Below are positions 1-12,012 of a DNA stretch of 64,000 bases, piece by piece. Made by a program: the position numbers and the translations under genes. This DNA is from Drechslerella dactyloides (Eukaryota; Ascomycota; Orbiliomycetes; Orbiliales; Orbiliaceae), in NCBI GenBank assembly GCA_020064725.1, contig JAGTWJ010000019.1, forward strand, positions 1,302,001 to 1,366,000, written 5' to 3'. The notes beneath the pieces were generated by a model that was not told the DNA's origin, made no database searches, and saw only the letters and a program-made list of their open reading frames with translations. Within the stretch, counting starts at the first letter, position 1; the number at the start of each line of letters is the position of its first letter.

Positions 1-1455
1 CATTGCGCGGGTAAACGTGGCGCCGGCAGCCTCGATCAGGTTCTCGAGGTACATTCGCGCGTCGCCGTTGTAATTCGACACCGATATCAGCTGCCCTCAT
101 ATTAGCCGTGCCCACATATAAGCTGTAGCGTGTCTGTAGATCGATTATAGTGTAGATAGGGGCGAGGATTTAATGCATACCATCTTGTCCATGCCGGGGA
201 TCGGAATCTTGGCCTTGGGATAGTGCAGCAGAAACTTCGTTGGCGAAACCCACTCCTCCCGCGTCGCCATCCAATACAGCCACGTCAGATTGCCCACATC
301 GATTCCCTTGCGGCTCGCGTACAGATAGTCCTCGCCATCCCGAAACGGACACACCAGCACGCTTGCGTCCACCAGCTCCCGCGCGACTTTACCACCGCCC
401 TGCGCGACGATGTCCTTGAGGATCCGCTGCAGCTTGTCTTGGATGCCCAGGTCCGCGCTGAAATAGAAGCACTTGTTCATAAAGATGTCGGTCTTGTTGC
501 GCATGGATTTGGGATCCGGTTCCGTTTTGTCCGGGTGGTCGTGGGTGTATGTCAGGTCGACGGCGGGGTAGGGGAGCGGGTCCTTGGCTTTCATCGTCAT
601 GATTGCCGGGTCCGGTAGCAGGTATGGTGCTTCGTCTATCCTGCGGTTGAGGCGCAGACAGTCGTCGAACCTGCGATTGTATACTTAGCTCCGCGATTTC
701 TTTCACGCCGTATGAGAGATGTGAGATGCTTACCAGTGCGGCATGACCATCTTGACGCTCAAGCCTTTCTCCAGCGCCACTTTGCACACCTCCTACTCCA
801 ATCAGCACCGCCCCATAACACAGTATTCGCACATATATATACGCGGGAAAGGGGAGTATCATATGCAGCATCTACAGACATTATCCAGACTCAGCGCGAC
901 AATATGCGTCGTCATGCGCGACAGGCTCGCGCGGTGCAAGCCGCCCATCGCCAGTATCCCACCGCATATAGCCTCAGCGTCGCCCTCGGGTAAATCCGCA
1001 ATGACAGCCTCGATGCCCGAGAATATCATGCGCGGGTCGGCATTGTACGCGCGCACGTGCTGGGTCTTCTTTTTCGCGATAGAATCGGTGACCCAGGCCG
1101 GCTTGACGACGGTGAGCATCCGCTGGTCAATCTCGCCAGCGAGGCGGCGGCGCTCGAGGTCGGAGAATTCTGTGAATTCGATGTCCGGGGAGATGATGTG
1201 GGTTGTGTCGGTTAAGTTGATGGCGGGGATGGCGTGGGGGTTCGGCGCGGGCTCGAGCTCGACTTCGACGGCGCCATGGTCGAGGAGCTGCTGCCGTATC
1301 TGTATTTTCAATCGTCAGCGTGAGCATAGAGACGTTGTTTGGTGGATGGTCATCGGACGGCATACTTCGTCATAGTCCTTGCCGGTAAAGTTCGGTCCTC
1401 TGATAAGGGTAAAGTTGACGTCGTGGAAGAGCGGCTTCTGTCGAGCCGCCGCCAT
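1..1455 (-). CDS. brc1: BRCT-repeat DNA-damage scaffold, Brc1/Rtt107-like (C-terminal part beyond the window)
   Basis: Proposed exons (minus strand) 1366-1455, 880-1299, 734-792, 181-670 and 1-90, which join in frame to 383 residues before the gene runs off the left edge. Proteins of this family are scaffolds of tandem BRCT domains that act at stalled or damaged replication forks by binding phosphoproteins such as gamma-H2A. Seen here: BRCT1 at about residues 5-100, BRCT2 about 115-200 ending in the typical MPHWFDDC, a linker with YLLPDP, BRCT3 about 252-335 with NLTWLYWM, and the start of BRCT4 (ISVSNYNGDAR) at 355. The ATG at 1455 was chosen because it opens directly into BRCT1. The exon 2 donor is GTCTGT, a weak site, but the frame and family alignment support it. 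The gene is divergent from ATP10 with 279 bp between the start codons. The family call is confident; choosing between the names Brc1 and Rtt107 is only nomenclature. Confidence 0.88.
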
Positions 1456-1670
1456 CGTGAGCTCAGCCGCGGGTCAACGGACGTGCGCTTCCTCGTATTT
1501 TCGAGCTATCGAATGGGTCGCCTGGTGCCGCAGCTGCAGGTGGTGACAGAAGATGGCAATCCGGCGCCCGCGACAGTTGTTTTCTTTCGTGAGTGAGTGG
1601 ATGTTGAACTTCGAGGGGGGCGGACGTCGCGAACGTCGCGTGGAAGCCGCCGCGTTCACAGCACGCGAAA

Positions 1671-1678
1671 GTCACGTG
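1671..1678. promoter_or_regulatory. GTCACGTG E-box (Cbf1-type site) in the brc1/ATP10 divergent promoter
   Basis: The palindromic CACGTG core with a 5' GT matches the known Cbf1/CDEI consensus RTCACRTG. It lies 57 bp upstream of the ATP10 start codon, inside the 279-bp spacer shared with brc1. Cbf1-type factors commonly control respiratory and ribosomal genes in fungi. Function here is inferred. Confidence 0.4.
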
Positions 1679-1734
1679 GCCCTGTTGCATTTTTGACAGC
1701 CCGCCGCTTCTCCAAAACACCACGCGGAAACATC

Positions 1735-2870
1735 ATGATACTACGAAACCCTCGCAGCTTCGGCTTCGTCAGCCCGCTGCAGCGCCAATTGGCAGCTGCT
1801 GCCGCCGGCCGCCGGCTGGCCTCATCGGCGCCGTCTCCTCCCAATGCCACCCCGAGTCCCGCCCCGCCTCCGTCAAAGCCGCCGACGTACGAGACCGTCG
1901 CCCGGCCGAAGCTCGACAAGGACAAGGACAGCGTCGAGATTGCCCCGCTGGCCCGGCCCATCGGGCAGTATCTCCCGCCGGTCGCGGGCGAGAACCATGG
2001 CAAGGACCTGCGAACGCTAGCGCAGAAGAAAGCCGACCTGCAAAACTACGAGCGCCACCTGCAGCGCCGCCAGGAACTGTACCTACCCCCACCAAATCAT
2101 ATATCACCCCCATCGTACATGTACAGCCACTAATCGATACACGTAGAGCGAAAGAGTGGACAAAGTCGTACTTCCAAGACTTCTCGGACATGCGCCACCA
2201 AAAGGGCAAGCTCTTCCTCCCGCCGCAGCGCACCTTCAAAGCCGACAAGTCCCTCTACTTCCCAAACCTGCTCGGCCGCACCCTCCTCTCCCCGGACGCA
2301 ATCTCAACCACCACCCTCTTCGCCAATCGCGTCTCCCTCGCCACCGTCTCCACGAACGTCTGGGCCGACCGCCAAATCGACACCTTCCTCTCCGAGCTGT
2401 TCTCCACGGATACTAGCAAAACCCCACACCCGTTCGCGGGATCCGCTCTCCTGCGCGACGAGTACATCTCCACGCCGGACGACCACCTCAAGCGCGTCCT
2501 CGGCGAACCCCTCCCGCAGCAGCTGGGCACCTGGCAGCGCGTCTCCATAAACCTGCAGGAAAACCCGCTCAAGTATTTGATTTTACTCGCCTCCCAGCGC
2601 AACATCCGGCGGCTGCAGCCCGTTGAGAACCACGCGAGGTACCTGCTCATCCGCAAGGGCGTCACGGCGGAGATGAAGGAGTCGATCGCAATGCTGAACG
2701 AGCGCATCGGCTTCGTGTACATCGTCGACGCGGCCTGTCGGATCCGCTGGGCCGGCTGCGCGGAGGCGAGCGACGAGGAGCGGCAGGCGCTGCGGAGCGC
2801 GCTGGAGCGCATGGTGCTGGAGGAGCGGGCGCGGCTGGAGGCCCTCGAGAGGGAGAAGGAGCAAAAGTAA
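1735..2870 (+). CDS. ATP10: Mitochondrial ATP synthase assembly factor Atp10
   Basis: Two exons, 1735-2078 and 2147-2870, give 355 residues. Atp10 is an inner-membrane factor needed to assemble the Fo sector, where in yeast it escorts subunit 6 (Atp6). The N-terminus (MILRNPRSFGF, then R- and A-rich) looks like a mitochondrial presequence. The body carries the Atp10 family signature: a DFSDMRHQKGK-like segment after the intron, FPNLLGRTL, the SWADRQ-like region reading NVWADRQIDTF, and a C-terminal thioredoxin-like region ending with VYIVDAACRIRWAGCA. The intron is 68 nt with donor GTACCT and a CTAAT branch-like motif. The ATG at 1735 is the first in frame before the presequence. The extreme C-terminus is a charged E/R/L helix. 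It is divergent from brc1 and convergent with CUS2. Confidence 0.93.
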
Positions 2871-3311
2871 TACCGCAATCTCTCCACCCATCCATCTTGC
2901 ATTGATGCAGACGCATCGACGAATGTATACATGCATACGTGACAGACTTGCTGAATGTGCGTATACGGCTATATAGACACCGCCTGTACATAGACAAACT
3001 TCGACAGATGTAATATATCACCCAAATTTAAAAGTACGTTGGTTTCTCGGTACCATCTATAATTATGAATGTACCTATCCATTACGATGCAAGCACTCCC
3101 ATGCATCTTAGTTTCATCGTACAATACTACCGCAATGCAATGCAATGCGCTCTAAAAGTACATCTTTCCACCCGCCAATTAGCAGCTAACCAACCCAGAA
3201 TAAACCCGTCTCAAGCTGGGCTAGCCCCAGCCATTTCTCTCAGAATACCCAGCCAATTGTCGCAGTAAAAACCCCAGTACTCGCAAAAACACCACGTGAT
3301 TATATTACCCT
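2871..3311. other. Tail-to-tail spacer between ATP10 and CUS2
   Basis: No gene seen. AATAAA at 3199-3204 could serve as a + strand polyadenylation signal for ATP10. A CACGTG at 3293-3298 sits only about 14 bp from the CUS2 stop codon and is probably fortuitous. Confidence 0.5.
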
Positions 3312-4812
3312 CTACTCGTCGTCGTCCTCCCCTTCCTCTTCCAGCCATGCTCCGAACTGATCCAGCCGCGCCTTCTCGTCCGCCTCCGACTCCTTCGTCT
3401 TGCTCTTCTTGAATCGCTCTTGGCCGTCGTAGATGTACGCCTCGACCTTTGCCCCGGCAAAATGCCGCCCGTCCATCATCTGCCCAATAAAACCATGTCA
3501 GCATCGACACCGTAGTAGCACAAGTTGATTTGACACAACAGCGCGGATATGAGGGGATACTGACCCGCACGCACGCCTGCGCGCTCTGCTCGTTTGCAAA
3601 CCGCACGCTCACCACGCCCGCCTCCTCCTCGTCGTACAGCGTCACGTTCGTCACATCACCGAGCTTGCCGCACTCCTCCCGGATGTCCTCCTTGATGTCC
3701 AGCATCGCCGCCGGGTCCTCCGCCAGCTCCTGCAGCGTGAACATGTGCTTCAGAATCGCCACCTTGTCGTATTTAGACGCCCGGGTGCCGGCCGGCGCGG
3801 GGTCGTCGTCATCCCAGTCCGCGAGCTTGTTGTTCAGCTTCTGGCTCTTTGCGATGATCTTCTTCTTGTCCCGCGTCATCTTCTTGTCCGCGGGGGCATC
3901 CTGCTGCGCCTTGTAGCTGTAGTCCGCGGCCTGCACGCGCAATCGCCCGCCGGCGTCGCCGACGCCCATCCGGAAGTCCGTGTCGTCGAGCATTTGGATG
4001 GCCAGGTTGACGGATTCCGGGCGGAAATAGACGATGAGGGCGTCGCCCTTGGGCTGGCCGGAGTCGTCCGTGTACAGCTTGACGCGCTTCTTGCCGCTGT
4101 CGATTTCCTCGGCGATGACGCCGTAGCGGGAGAAGAGCTCCTCGACTTCCTGGGCGGTGGCGTCGAGCGGGAGGTTGGTGACGTAGACGGCCTTGTTGAC
4201 GCGCGCGGCGGGGGGTTGGTCGGGTTTGCCGTTCTTCTTGGAGCGCTTTGAGGCGGCCGTGTTCCCGTCCTGCCGTGCATTAGCTTCAGATGTCGCCGTT
4301 GTGGAGGGAGAAGATGGAATGTACTCACATCGCCGTCGTTCGAGTGGCTCTTCCGCTTCTTGTTCGGCGTGGCGGCGGGAGCGGTCTTAGCTGCGCCGTT
4401 TTTGTTTCCGTCCGGCTGCTCGGGCTCGCCGCCGCCGTACGCTTTGGCTTGTTCTTCGGCCAACGAATCATCAAGCTAGATCTCGACGGTTAAAAAGTGT
4501 CCCTCCCGGGTGCGTGTGTGTGTGTGTGTGTGTCCAGGGGGTGCGGTCTTCACGAGGAGGAACATCAACGAAAGCTGTCGAGGGAGGGGATAACGGATAA
4601 GATGAAGCGGACGGTGGACTCACCACTTCGTACCAGCGCCGCAGCTTGTCGTCGAACTCGAATTCGGTGCCGTCGTCCTGCTCGAGCGAGTAGCGGCTGG
4701 ACACCTTTGAGAAGGACACGCGGTCGTCCTGGTGCATGCCTTCCAGCGTGATCGGGAAGCCGCGCGCGTCAAAGAGCGCTGCCTCCGCGTCTGCGCTCGC
4801 GTCGTCGGCCAT
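3312..4812 (-). CDS. CUS2: U2 snRNP-associated splicing factor Cus2 / Tat-SF1 homologue
   Basis: Four exons (minus strand) 4624-4812, 4329-4475, 3565-4269 and 3312-3479 give 402 residues. Cus2/HTATSF1 helps fold U2 snRNA and bridges to SF3B1 (Hsh155) before pre-spliceosome formation in the nucleus. The N-terminus has the family's short aromatic motif (GTEFEFDDKLRRWYEV), followed by a basic spacer rich in K/R. RRM1 lies at about 138-225, with RNP2 AVYVTNLP at 139-146 and an RNP1-like GDALIVYF near 187. The C-terminal RRM at about 265-395 is of UHM type, with the R-x-F signature RHF at 352-354, the residues that grip ULM peptides of SF3B1. An acidic EDDDE tail ends the protein. Intron 1 contains a (GT)n tract. 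All four exons join in phase 0. Confidence 0.92.
4514..4533. repeat. (GT)10 microsatellite inside CUS2 intron 1
   Basis: Uninterrupted GT dinucleotide run on the + strand within the 148-nt first intron of CUS2. On the transcribed strand it reads (AC)n. Length polymorphism is likely; no function is inferred. Confidence 0.9.
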
Positions 4813-5226
4813 CGTGATGTTGATATGCGAACTATGCGAATCCGATAAGGAGAGGTGGTTGTGATTGCGATCAGTGGGCGATATCGCGATCGATAGCGAG
4901 GCGGCGGTGATGACAGTAGTGGTGGTGGAGGTGGTGATGGGTGGTGACGGGAGGAGATGTGACATGCATGTCGTCAGATGCCGATGGGCGGCGGCATCGG
5001 ATGGACTTCCCCAGATCCGCGCGCCAGCCACGCGAGAATGGCCCAACGCTGACACGACCGCCCGCAGACACCGCTCCCGCACGTCCCCGGCGACATTCAC
5101 CGTCGCATAGCAATGCATCGTCGCATGGATGAGGAGATGAGATCACGATATCATCAATTGATGCGGACTCCGGGTCAATCGAATCGCGATACAGCGGCTT
5201 GTTTGAGGGCTGCTCCACACAGCCCG
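4813..5226. other. CUS2 upstream region up to the tRNA gene
   Basis: No coding potential recognised. The + strand shows a G-rich GGTGGTGGAGGTGGTGATGG-like stretch around 4920-4955, presumably part of the CUS2 promoter or leader. Confidence 0.4.
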
Positions 5227-5300
5227 GGTTTCATGGTGTAGTTGGTTATCACGCGACCTTAACACGGTCGAGGTCTTGAGTTCGATCCTCAATGAAATCA
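5227..5300 (+). tRNA. tRNA-Val(AAC): tRNA-Val (anticodon AAC), intronless
   Basis: The cloverleaf folds fully. The acceptor arm GGTTTCA pairs with TGAAATC (one G-U), with A5300 as discriminator. The D arm is GTGT..AGTTGGTTAT..CAC. The anticodon stem CGACC/GGTCG closes the loop TTAACAC, giving anticodon AAC (decodes GUU). The T arm is TTGAG-TTCGATC-CTCAA. The internal A box (TGGTGTAGTTGG) and B box (GTTCGATCC) for RNA polymerase III are intact. A TTTT at 5314-5317 and long T runs at 5348-5363 can terminate transcription. There is no intron. Confidence 0.95.
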
Positions 5301-5347
5301 GAAATGCCTTTCCTTTTGCCGTCGACGGGTATCCCCATCGATGGCGC

Positions 5348-5363
5348 TTTTTTATTTTTTTTT
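5348..5363 (+). terminator. T-rich back-up Pol III terminator
   Basis: Runs of six and nine T residues separated by one A lie 48 bp after the tRNA-Val gene. A minimal TTTT at 5314-5317 lies closer. Both fit termination by RNA polymerase III. Confidence 0.5.
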
Positions 5364-6196
5364 AATTCTTATTTGTTTTGGTGGACGGCTGTTGTGACCT
5401 TCTCGAACGGGCGGAAGCGATGCCAACTGCGGCAGGCCAACTACTTAACTTACTTGGGCATGGGCAGCATGCAGCTCTCGGAATCCGATACTTTCGCACA
5501 TCGGATTTGAAATACGTCCATGGCGACGGCACTGGCACCAGCATCAGAATAGCACCAGCAGTCCTTGTATACGGTATACGCCTGTGGACACAGTAGACGC
5601 TACAGGGCAGCCCAGGCGCATCGCAGGTGCGTTTCACGATAATACAATCTAGACCATTGCAAGCTAGCACCGTCGACATCCCCTACTAGACTGACATCTC
5701 TCCCAGCTCCCTGTGTAACTAGGTTGATACTCCATCATGGCTAGCACCACTGGCACGAGAAGTACGAGATATCGTGCCCGTCCCGGAACACACAATTGCA
5801 ATCGCCCCGGAGCCTCCCGGTGGCCCCTCGCCACATCGTATAGCTCGATAAACGTGCGACCCAGCACGTTGGAACAGATATAGTGGTGATAATTAGCCTG
5901 ACGCAGTTCCCCTCCTCGCCGTCTGCCAGGACCCCGGCCCTCACAGCTCCCCGGCCTTCGGGATTTCCCCTTCCACCCATCTCATCAGATTGGTATCATA
6001 TCGTATCATACCCCATTCATAGTTATCGAATGCACCGCCGTGTCTTTGGTTTTCTTTGTCTTGCCTTGTTTCGTCTTGTCTTGTCTTTGTCGCTGATAGG
6101 GGACCTCGCTCGCTCGCTTGCGGCCTTCACCTCACCGGCCGACGTTCATCAGACCCCTCCCTCAAAGCGGTACGCAGTCCCGACCCCGCGGCCAAC

Positions 6197-6280
6197 ATCC
6201 ATCCATCCATCCATCCATCCATCCATCCATCCATCCATCCATCCATCCATCCATCCATCCATCCATCCATCCATCCATCC
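6197..6280. repeat. (ATCC)21 tetranucleotide microsatellite
   Basis: An uninterrupted run of 21 ATCC units followed by ATTC. Because the unit is 4 nt, every forward frame reads as a repeating Ser-Ile-His-Pro peptide, which creates spurious open frames around it. Confidence 0.95.
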
Positions 6281-9200
6281 ATTCATACTTACATTAACTA
6301 TGGACGGACATTGGTAGATGGGTGCATGACAGCCCTGTCGGAAGGGACATCATGAGGCGTTCGCCGAAGTCGCAGATCTGCTTAGCTTGATACAGGCAGC
6401 CAGCTCGCAACGTATAATTAGCATACGGATGCATATACAGTAGTTGAATCGGCGCGGTTTATCAAGCTTCACTTTGGCAGTGATCGATATCGCAGACGGC
6501 AGACCAAGCTATCATATCAGGCTGGCATGCATGTGGACGACATCGAATTTCGAGACAGCTCCACAGCCCCCCACGGCGAGCACTCGTTCCGTCCGACCCC
6601 ACGCGCATACGTCAGACGGCTGTTGGTTTTCAGAACCTGAGATCCTTATCCATTAATGCGTTCTTGCAGTTCCTGCACCGGATCCAGCCTCCGTCGACCG
6701 TCTGAAGTGCAAACAAGATTCAATTCCCTCAGCCCTTTCATTTTATCCAAGGACAACATGAGCCCCGCCAGCAGGATCTCATATTCATGCAGCGGCGAGG
6801 AATAGCATCGTCTCTATTATTCAAAGTGATCACGAGCTCAAGCTTGCGCTTGATAATTGATTCTTCCCGGTGCTAGCCTTCCCGCTGCAGCGTCCTCGTA
6901 CTATGCACACGCACCGTGTGAGGACGTCCGCAGTCTCAGCTCAGTCAGCAGCTGTGTCATCCATCCCAGCAATACGGCACCCGACCGCGTATTGACTACG
7001 CACACAATAAGACAATGCTTTGTCCGTCCCAGCAGGACCCTGCATGAACGTTTTGCAAAGGATTACGATATCGAATGCCGTAATCCGACACCAGCGCCGG
7101 CCGCGCAGCCCTGTCCATTAGTCTCGGAAACAGAGGCACGCGCAGGCGCAGGCACGGATCTAGGCTAAATAGGCAACAGGCCGCCGGAAAGCTTGTCTGA
7201 TACAAAACCCAGACGACGCACATACGTACGTACGCGAGATGATACAATCGTAACGATAACCGGCTGCGATTAGTCGATCGTCCGGTTAGGTAATTCGTCA
7301 ACGTACACACAATTGACCATCCATCCCATGCAATGCATATGCGTCAATCGACGGAATCGCGACCGCTATCGCCAAGCTCGACACAGCTTCCACGAACGTC
7401 AACGTCGCAAAAAGTATATCGCACGTCGACTAGCGAATCGTCTCGTCTAACGCTGTCGTGTGCGCAGTTAACCTAAACATGCTAGCTACTGCTTACGTTA
7501 CGAGGAATAGCACACGCAAGGAACGTTAATCAACCATGAAGAGCCATTTGTCAAGGCTGGTGAATGATCAAAAATAAAAAAGCTTCACCAAGCCTAGCCT
7601 AGCCAGGGGCACGTACTCTGCGTCCCCGAGACTAAAATTTAAAGTCCACAAACGCACGCACTAACGACAGAGCAGCAGCTGGAGCTGTCATTTCAGCCAT
7701 ACACGAGGATGTTTCCCCGGATGCATAGGCGATATTCCCAAGGCAGCAGGCGCACCGGCGCCCTTGTCGATGCTGGTCCATTCGCAGGTACTTATTCTTA
7801 GCATTGCAAAGCGCCCCGCTGAGCTAACAGCGCTGCAGCCGTATGTTGAGTCTCTAGTCTTGCATACTTCCTTTCGGGGTTTTAAAAATCGCCATGTCTA
7901 CGCGAATTCATGCAGCCCTCGGCCTTGTCGGTTTGGCATGCATTCTTGCTAGTACACTAGTACCTTAATCAATTTTTTAGTATACGTGCATTTGGATGTA
8001 TGTATATAAGTAATTCTGTAATAGGATTTCGGCATACGACCGATCGATCGCAGTTTTGGATTTTACGTTTGCCCAAACACGCCAGCTTATGCGCTGCTGG
8101 ATTCCCGCGATGCCTGCCCATGTTTTCATACCCCTCGTTTGCATACCCCTCCCCTTCGCTCTAAGCTAAGCAAACAGGCACCCGGATCCATGACCAGCTG
8201 AATCAACCCACGATCTATTGTATGCAAAGCAGTGCATGAGTCCATTGTATACTTAGATACAATACGAGGAAAAAATCAGCATAAACTTAACGTTAACCAA
8301 CCGCAATCCCGGCGCCCCTCGCCAAAATTCACCCCGAGGAACAGCACCCCATGCATGCACCGGAACGTGAAAAATATCCCCTATATCTCCAAGATATATG
8401 CAGCTACCACATCCAGCTGGGAGGCAGGCCACCATCCAGCAGCCAAGCCATGGACAAAGAATCAGTTAGAATACCAATTGCAATCCGATTCGACAATCTT
8501 CCATCCGGATGGTTCCTTTTTGGCATACCATACCGTGTATCATAATGTTATCTGACGGTCGCAGTCGCAGGCTGAGCTTCCAACTGCTGCATCCGAACCA
8601 TACCGTTGAATCATTATGATAACAGCCCACCCGTGCAACATGACAAGATATAACGAAATAAAAACAAGAATATGGCATTCGCAAGGTCTCCGACGTAAAC
8701 GTACTTACGTACGCACCGCTGAAAACCGCAGGATCAAGCTTAGAAATCTCACAGCCCTGCGAAAGAAGAATGCATGCGCCCGCATACGCCGTTGAGCCCC
8801 ATTGCATCGCGTCAACGGAATCTCGGAATTCTACCCAACAGCCAAGCCTGTCGATCGTCTTGTGGAATCAAGTGAAGTGTAGTCACCGTACAGATGTAAA
8901 CGTCAGGCGATTCGATTATTCCAGATCGAATTCGACTGCTAGCTGCCTAGCTGCAGGAGTATACTAGTATACCGTCCTCCCCGCCTCGCCTCGCCAACGT
9001 TCAAACAGCGAGCGAGCGAGTACAGCCATTGATCGTCGGTTACCCCAAGCAAGGCTCGGCCGGCTACCTAACGCACGTACGCCGGAGAATATCGATATAC
9101 CGTTCGCGTTCGCGTTCGCTCGCCAGTGGCGTTCATTCGTCGGCGCAGCATGCAGCGAGCTTGGCAGGTCCCGACCGACGCCGTTGCGTCACGTCAGCGG

Positions 9201-10301
9201 GGACGAGAACCCGAACACCGAGCACAAACTGTCATTCTCCCAGGCTGGTGGACAGACATGCCATCCCAGCAAGCTCAATCTGAGACATGTATGTAAGTAT
9301 ATAGTTTTCATAGGAACTCAGTGATCGATATATTCCACGCGTCCTGGTATCTTAATTACAGAAATGAAAAATAGCAGCTTGGCAAGAATATAACAGCAAG
9401 CTCAAGCATTGCAAGCTAGCATGCGAAAAATTTTAAAGAAGAAAAGAAAAGAAAAGAAAAGAGAAAAAAAGGGGACCTGCCGGCAAATGTCTGGAGAATT
9501 TGCCTCGGGAGCTAGCGACGCTGGGAACGAGGAAAAAATAAACATAATCACAAGGCAGTCAGCGACAGTTTCAAAGGAGAAACTCGAAAGTCACATTCCA
9601 GTTGTACAAGTTTACACCCGAATCAGACAGCAAGAAAAAAAGAAAAAGAAAGAGAAACCAGCAGTATACCTGTAATCGTAGCGGAAAGCATGCGCAAGCA
9701 GAGTTAAGGCTACGCAGGGGATAACAGACGGAAAAGATAATAGTAACCCGTCGAGGAAGTTGAAACAAAAAAATATACACAGTGAATGGGAAACGTCGGA
9801 CATTCAGGAAGAAGTAGCATTAGAGCGTCAGTGCGGTGTCGCGTTTCGCCTGCCTGTGCCCGCAAGATATTACAACAGATAATAACACGAGCGAATGGCT
9901 GGAAGAGTATGATGAACAATGGTGAACAGGAGAGTGCGGCTTGGAGTATGGGGGCATCTTATTATCGTGGGGGGCAGATGTGTTAATTTTAGTGTAAATG
10001 AAAAGCAATAAAGGAACGCCTTGGATGTTTTTTCCCGATACAGACAAAGGAAATATTAAAGAGAAAAAAGTAATGGAAAAAGGCCATTGAGAAAACCGTA
10101 GAGATGATAGGCGGAAAGATATTCATGCGCGTGCCCGTAATCTTTTAATGCGTCGTATAGCACTTTGGAAGCAGGTTCGAGGAGGGGAGGACGGTCGGCC
10201 GGTGAGAAAATGAAACTAAGCATCCACTATGTAGGTAGCCGCGAAACATTGTGCGCGTTTCCAATCAGCGACAGCTCGTAGTGGTCCGAAGACCCAGATA
10301 G

Positions 10302-12012
10302 TCATTTCTCTATGTGATGACCGTGATGATGCGATGGGAGTTCGGATGATATCTTTTCAATACCTTCGGTATCTGGTACAACCTCGCGAACCAACTCAAC
10401 ATAATCGTACTGTCCAAGAATCGATTGGTTAGTGGGTTTCGTAATGTGAGAGATATATTTGAATATTGACTTACGGCGAATTCTCCAAGTTCTGCATCGT
10501 CGATACCGAGGACCTCCGCTTCTTCGCTGGCGCGGAGCGAGAGCCCGGGAACCAAGTTCATGACGAATAGAATAATGCAAGTACCGCCGAACGAGTACGC
10601 AAAGCCGGCGACAGAGTCGGCCAACTGGTAACCGAGCTGGACCCAATGGTGATCGAGCCAACCGAGAGGGGGGTTGATGGTTCCGTCAAGGTTGGCGATA
10701 TATCTTGTCGCGAAGAAAGCGGTAAGGATGTTTCCGACAAGGCCACCGACTCCGTGGACGGCGAAAATGTCAAGTGCGTCGTCAACACCGATCACAAACT
10801 TGAGTTTTGTCGCGTAATTGCAGGCGGCGCTTCCAACGATGCCAAAGACAACGGCGGACCATGCAGGGCAAAAGCCGGAACCTGGTGTCATACACACAAG
10901 CCCGGCAATCACGCCAGAGCAGAATCCAACGGTGGACCACTTGCGTTCCAAACGGTAATCGAGCAAACACCAGGTAACACCGCCGACGGAGGCAGACAAG
11001 TTGGTACAGACGCAGGCCATAACTGCGCGCAAGTTGGCGCCTAGAGCAGAGCCGCCGTTGAAGCCAAACTGGAAAAACACAATCAGCATTGCTCGAGAAG
11101 AAGAAAAGAAAAGAAAAAACCTGGTGGGATTGTTCTTACCCATCCGACCCACAGGAAGACTGTTCCGAGGACAATGTGAGTAACATTGTGTGGGCGGTAG
11201 TTGAGCTCATGGGTTCCGTGTCCGCGTCTCTTGCCCAACATGAGGGAGTATGCCAAAGCTGCCGATCCAGAGGAGATGTGCACAGGTGTACCACCGGCAA
11301 AATCCAGACCGCCCATACTGAAGGACCACCCAGTAGGATTCCACGTCCAGCAGGCAATCGGATCATAGATCAGTGTTGACCAGACCAGCATGAAGACGAT
11401 GCATGGAAGCATGCGTCCACGCTCGGCTGCAGCACCGATCGCGAGAGCGACACTAGTTTGGGAGCCATGGTATTAGCTTCGTTTCGGATCAGCTGTGTCG
11501 CGTGTATCAATTTCACTTACGTAATTGAAGCGAACATGCCCTCAAAGACGGCGTATAGTAGGTCCGGGATGAAAGTGCGTGGCGCTCCAATGACGTTGCG
11601 GAGGCCGATGTGATTGAGATCGCCAATGTACTTTCCTGAGGTTTGGGAGAAGGCCAACGAATAGCCCCAGAAAAACCACTGGAACGTGACAACGGCGACC
11701 GACATCATCGACAGCCAGATGAGCGAAAGTGCCGACTTGCGACGGGCAAGACCCGAGTAGAAGAAACCGACTCCCGGAATCATGAGAAGCACGAACGCCG
11801 TAGCGGTGGTAACCCATGCGATATTACCGGGCTGATTGGCGTTAGCTTTCCCGTCGACGGCTTCAAGCGAGCGCCAGAATCGGAGCGAGAAGGGGACTTA
11901 CGTTATAGCTGGCGGAAATGTTCTGCGTATTCGAGTCGCCGCCATTTGGTAATGGTATATCGGTTCGCCACGGTGTGCCCAGGGCAACCGGAGTGAATGA
12001 ACCACTCGACAT
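10302..12012 (-). CDS. MEP2: High-affinity ammonium transporter, Mep2-type (Amt/Mep/Rh family)
   Basis: Five exons (minus strand) 11902-12012, 11521-11831, 11140-11452, 10475-11068 and 10302-10409 give 478 residues. The plasma-membrane protein imports ammonium; Mep2-type members also act as nitrogen sensors. It shows the family's eleven-helix pattern, beginning AWVTTATAFVLLMIPGVGFF after a short extracellular N-terminus. GGLDFAGGTPVHISSGSAAL carries the first pore histidine (H199) and DIFAVHGVGGLVGN the second (H350). In yeast Mep1 and Mep3 the first pore histidine is replaced by glutamate, so the twin-His pore favours a Mep2-type assignment. The cytosolic tail contains the conserved ELGEFAYDYVELVRE region, split by the last intron. 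Introns are 62-82 nt except for the 71-nt first intron, all with canonical ends. The ATG at 12012 gives the usual short N-terminus. Fungal orthologues are commonly repressed by good nitrogen sources. Confidence 0.95.

Larger units (their letters stand above)
5301..10301. other. 5-kb stretch without a recognisable gene
   Basis: All open frames here are short, lack family similarity I can recognise, and show no consistent splice pattern. It holds a long ATCC microsatellite, an A-rich stretch around 9430-9470, short (GAGC)n tetramer runs near 6105 and 9007, and the probable 3' untranslated region of the ammonium transporter gene near 10301. A non-coding RNA gene cannot be excluded by eye. Confidence 0.5.

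Noticed and set aside
5883..6355. Frames encoding Ser-Ile-His-Pro repeats
   Set aside because: They are translations of the ATCC microsatellite in each frame, not a protein gene.
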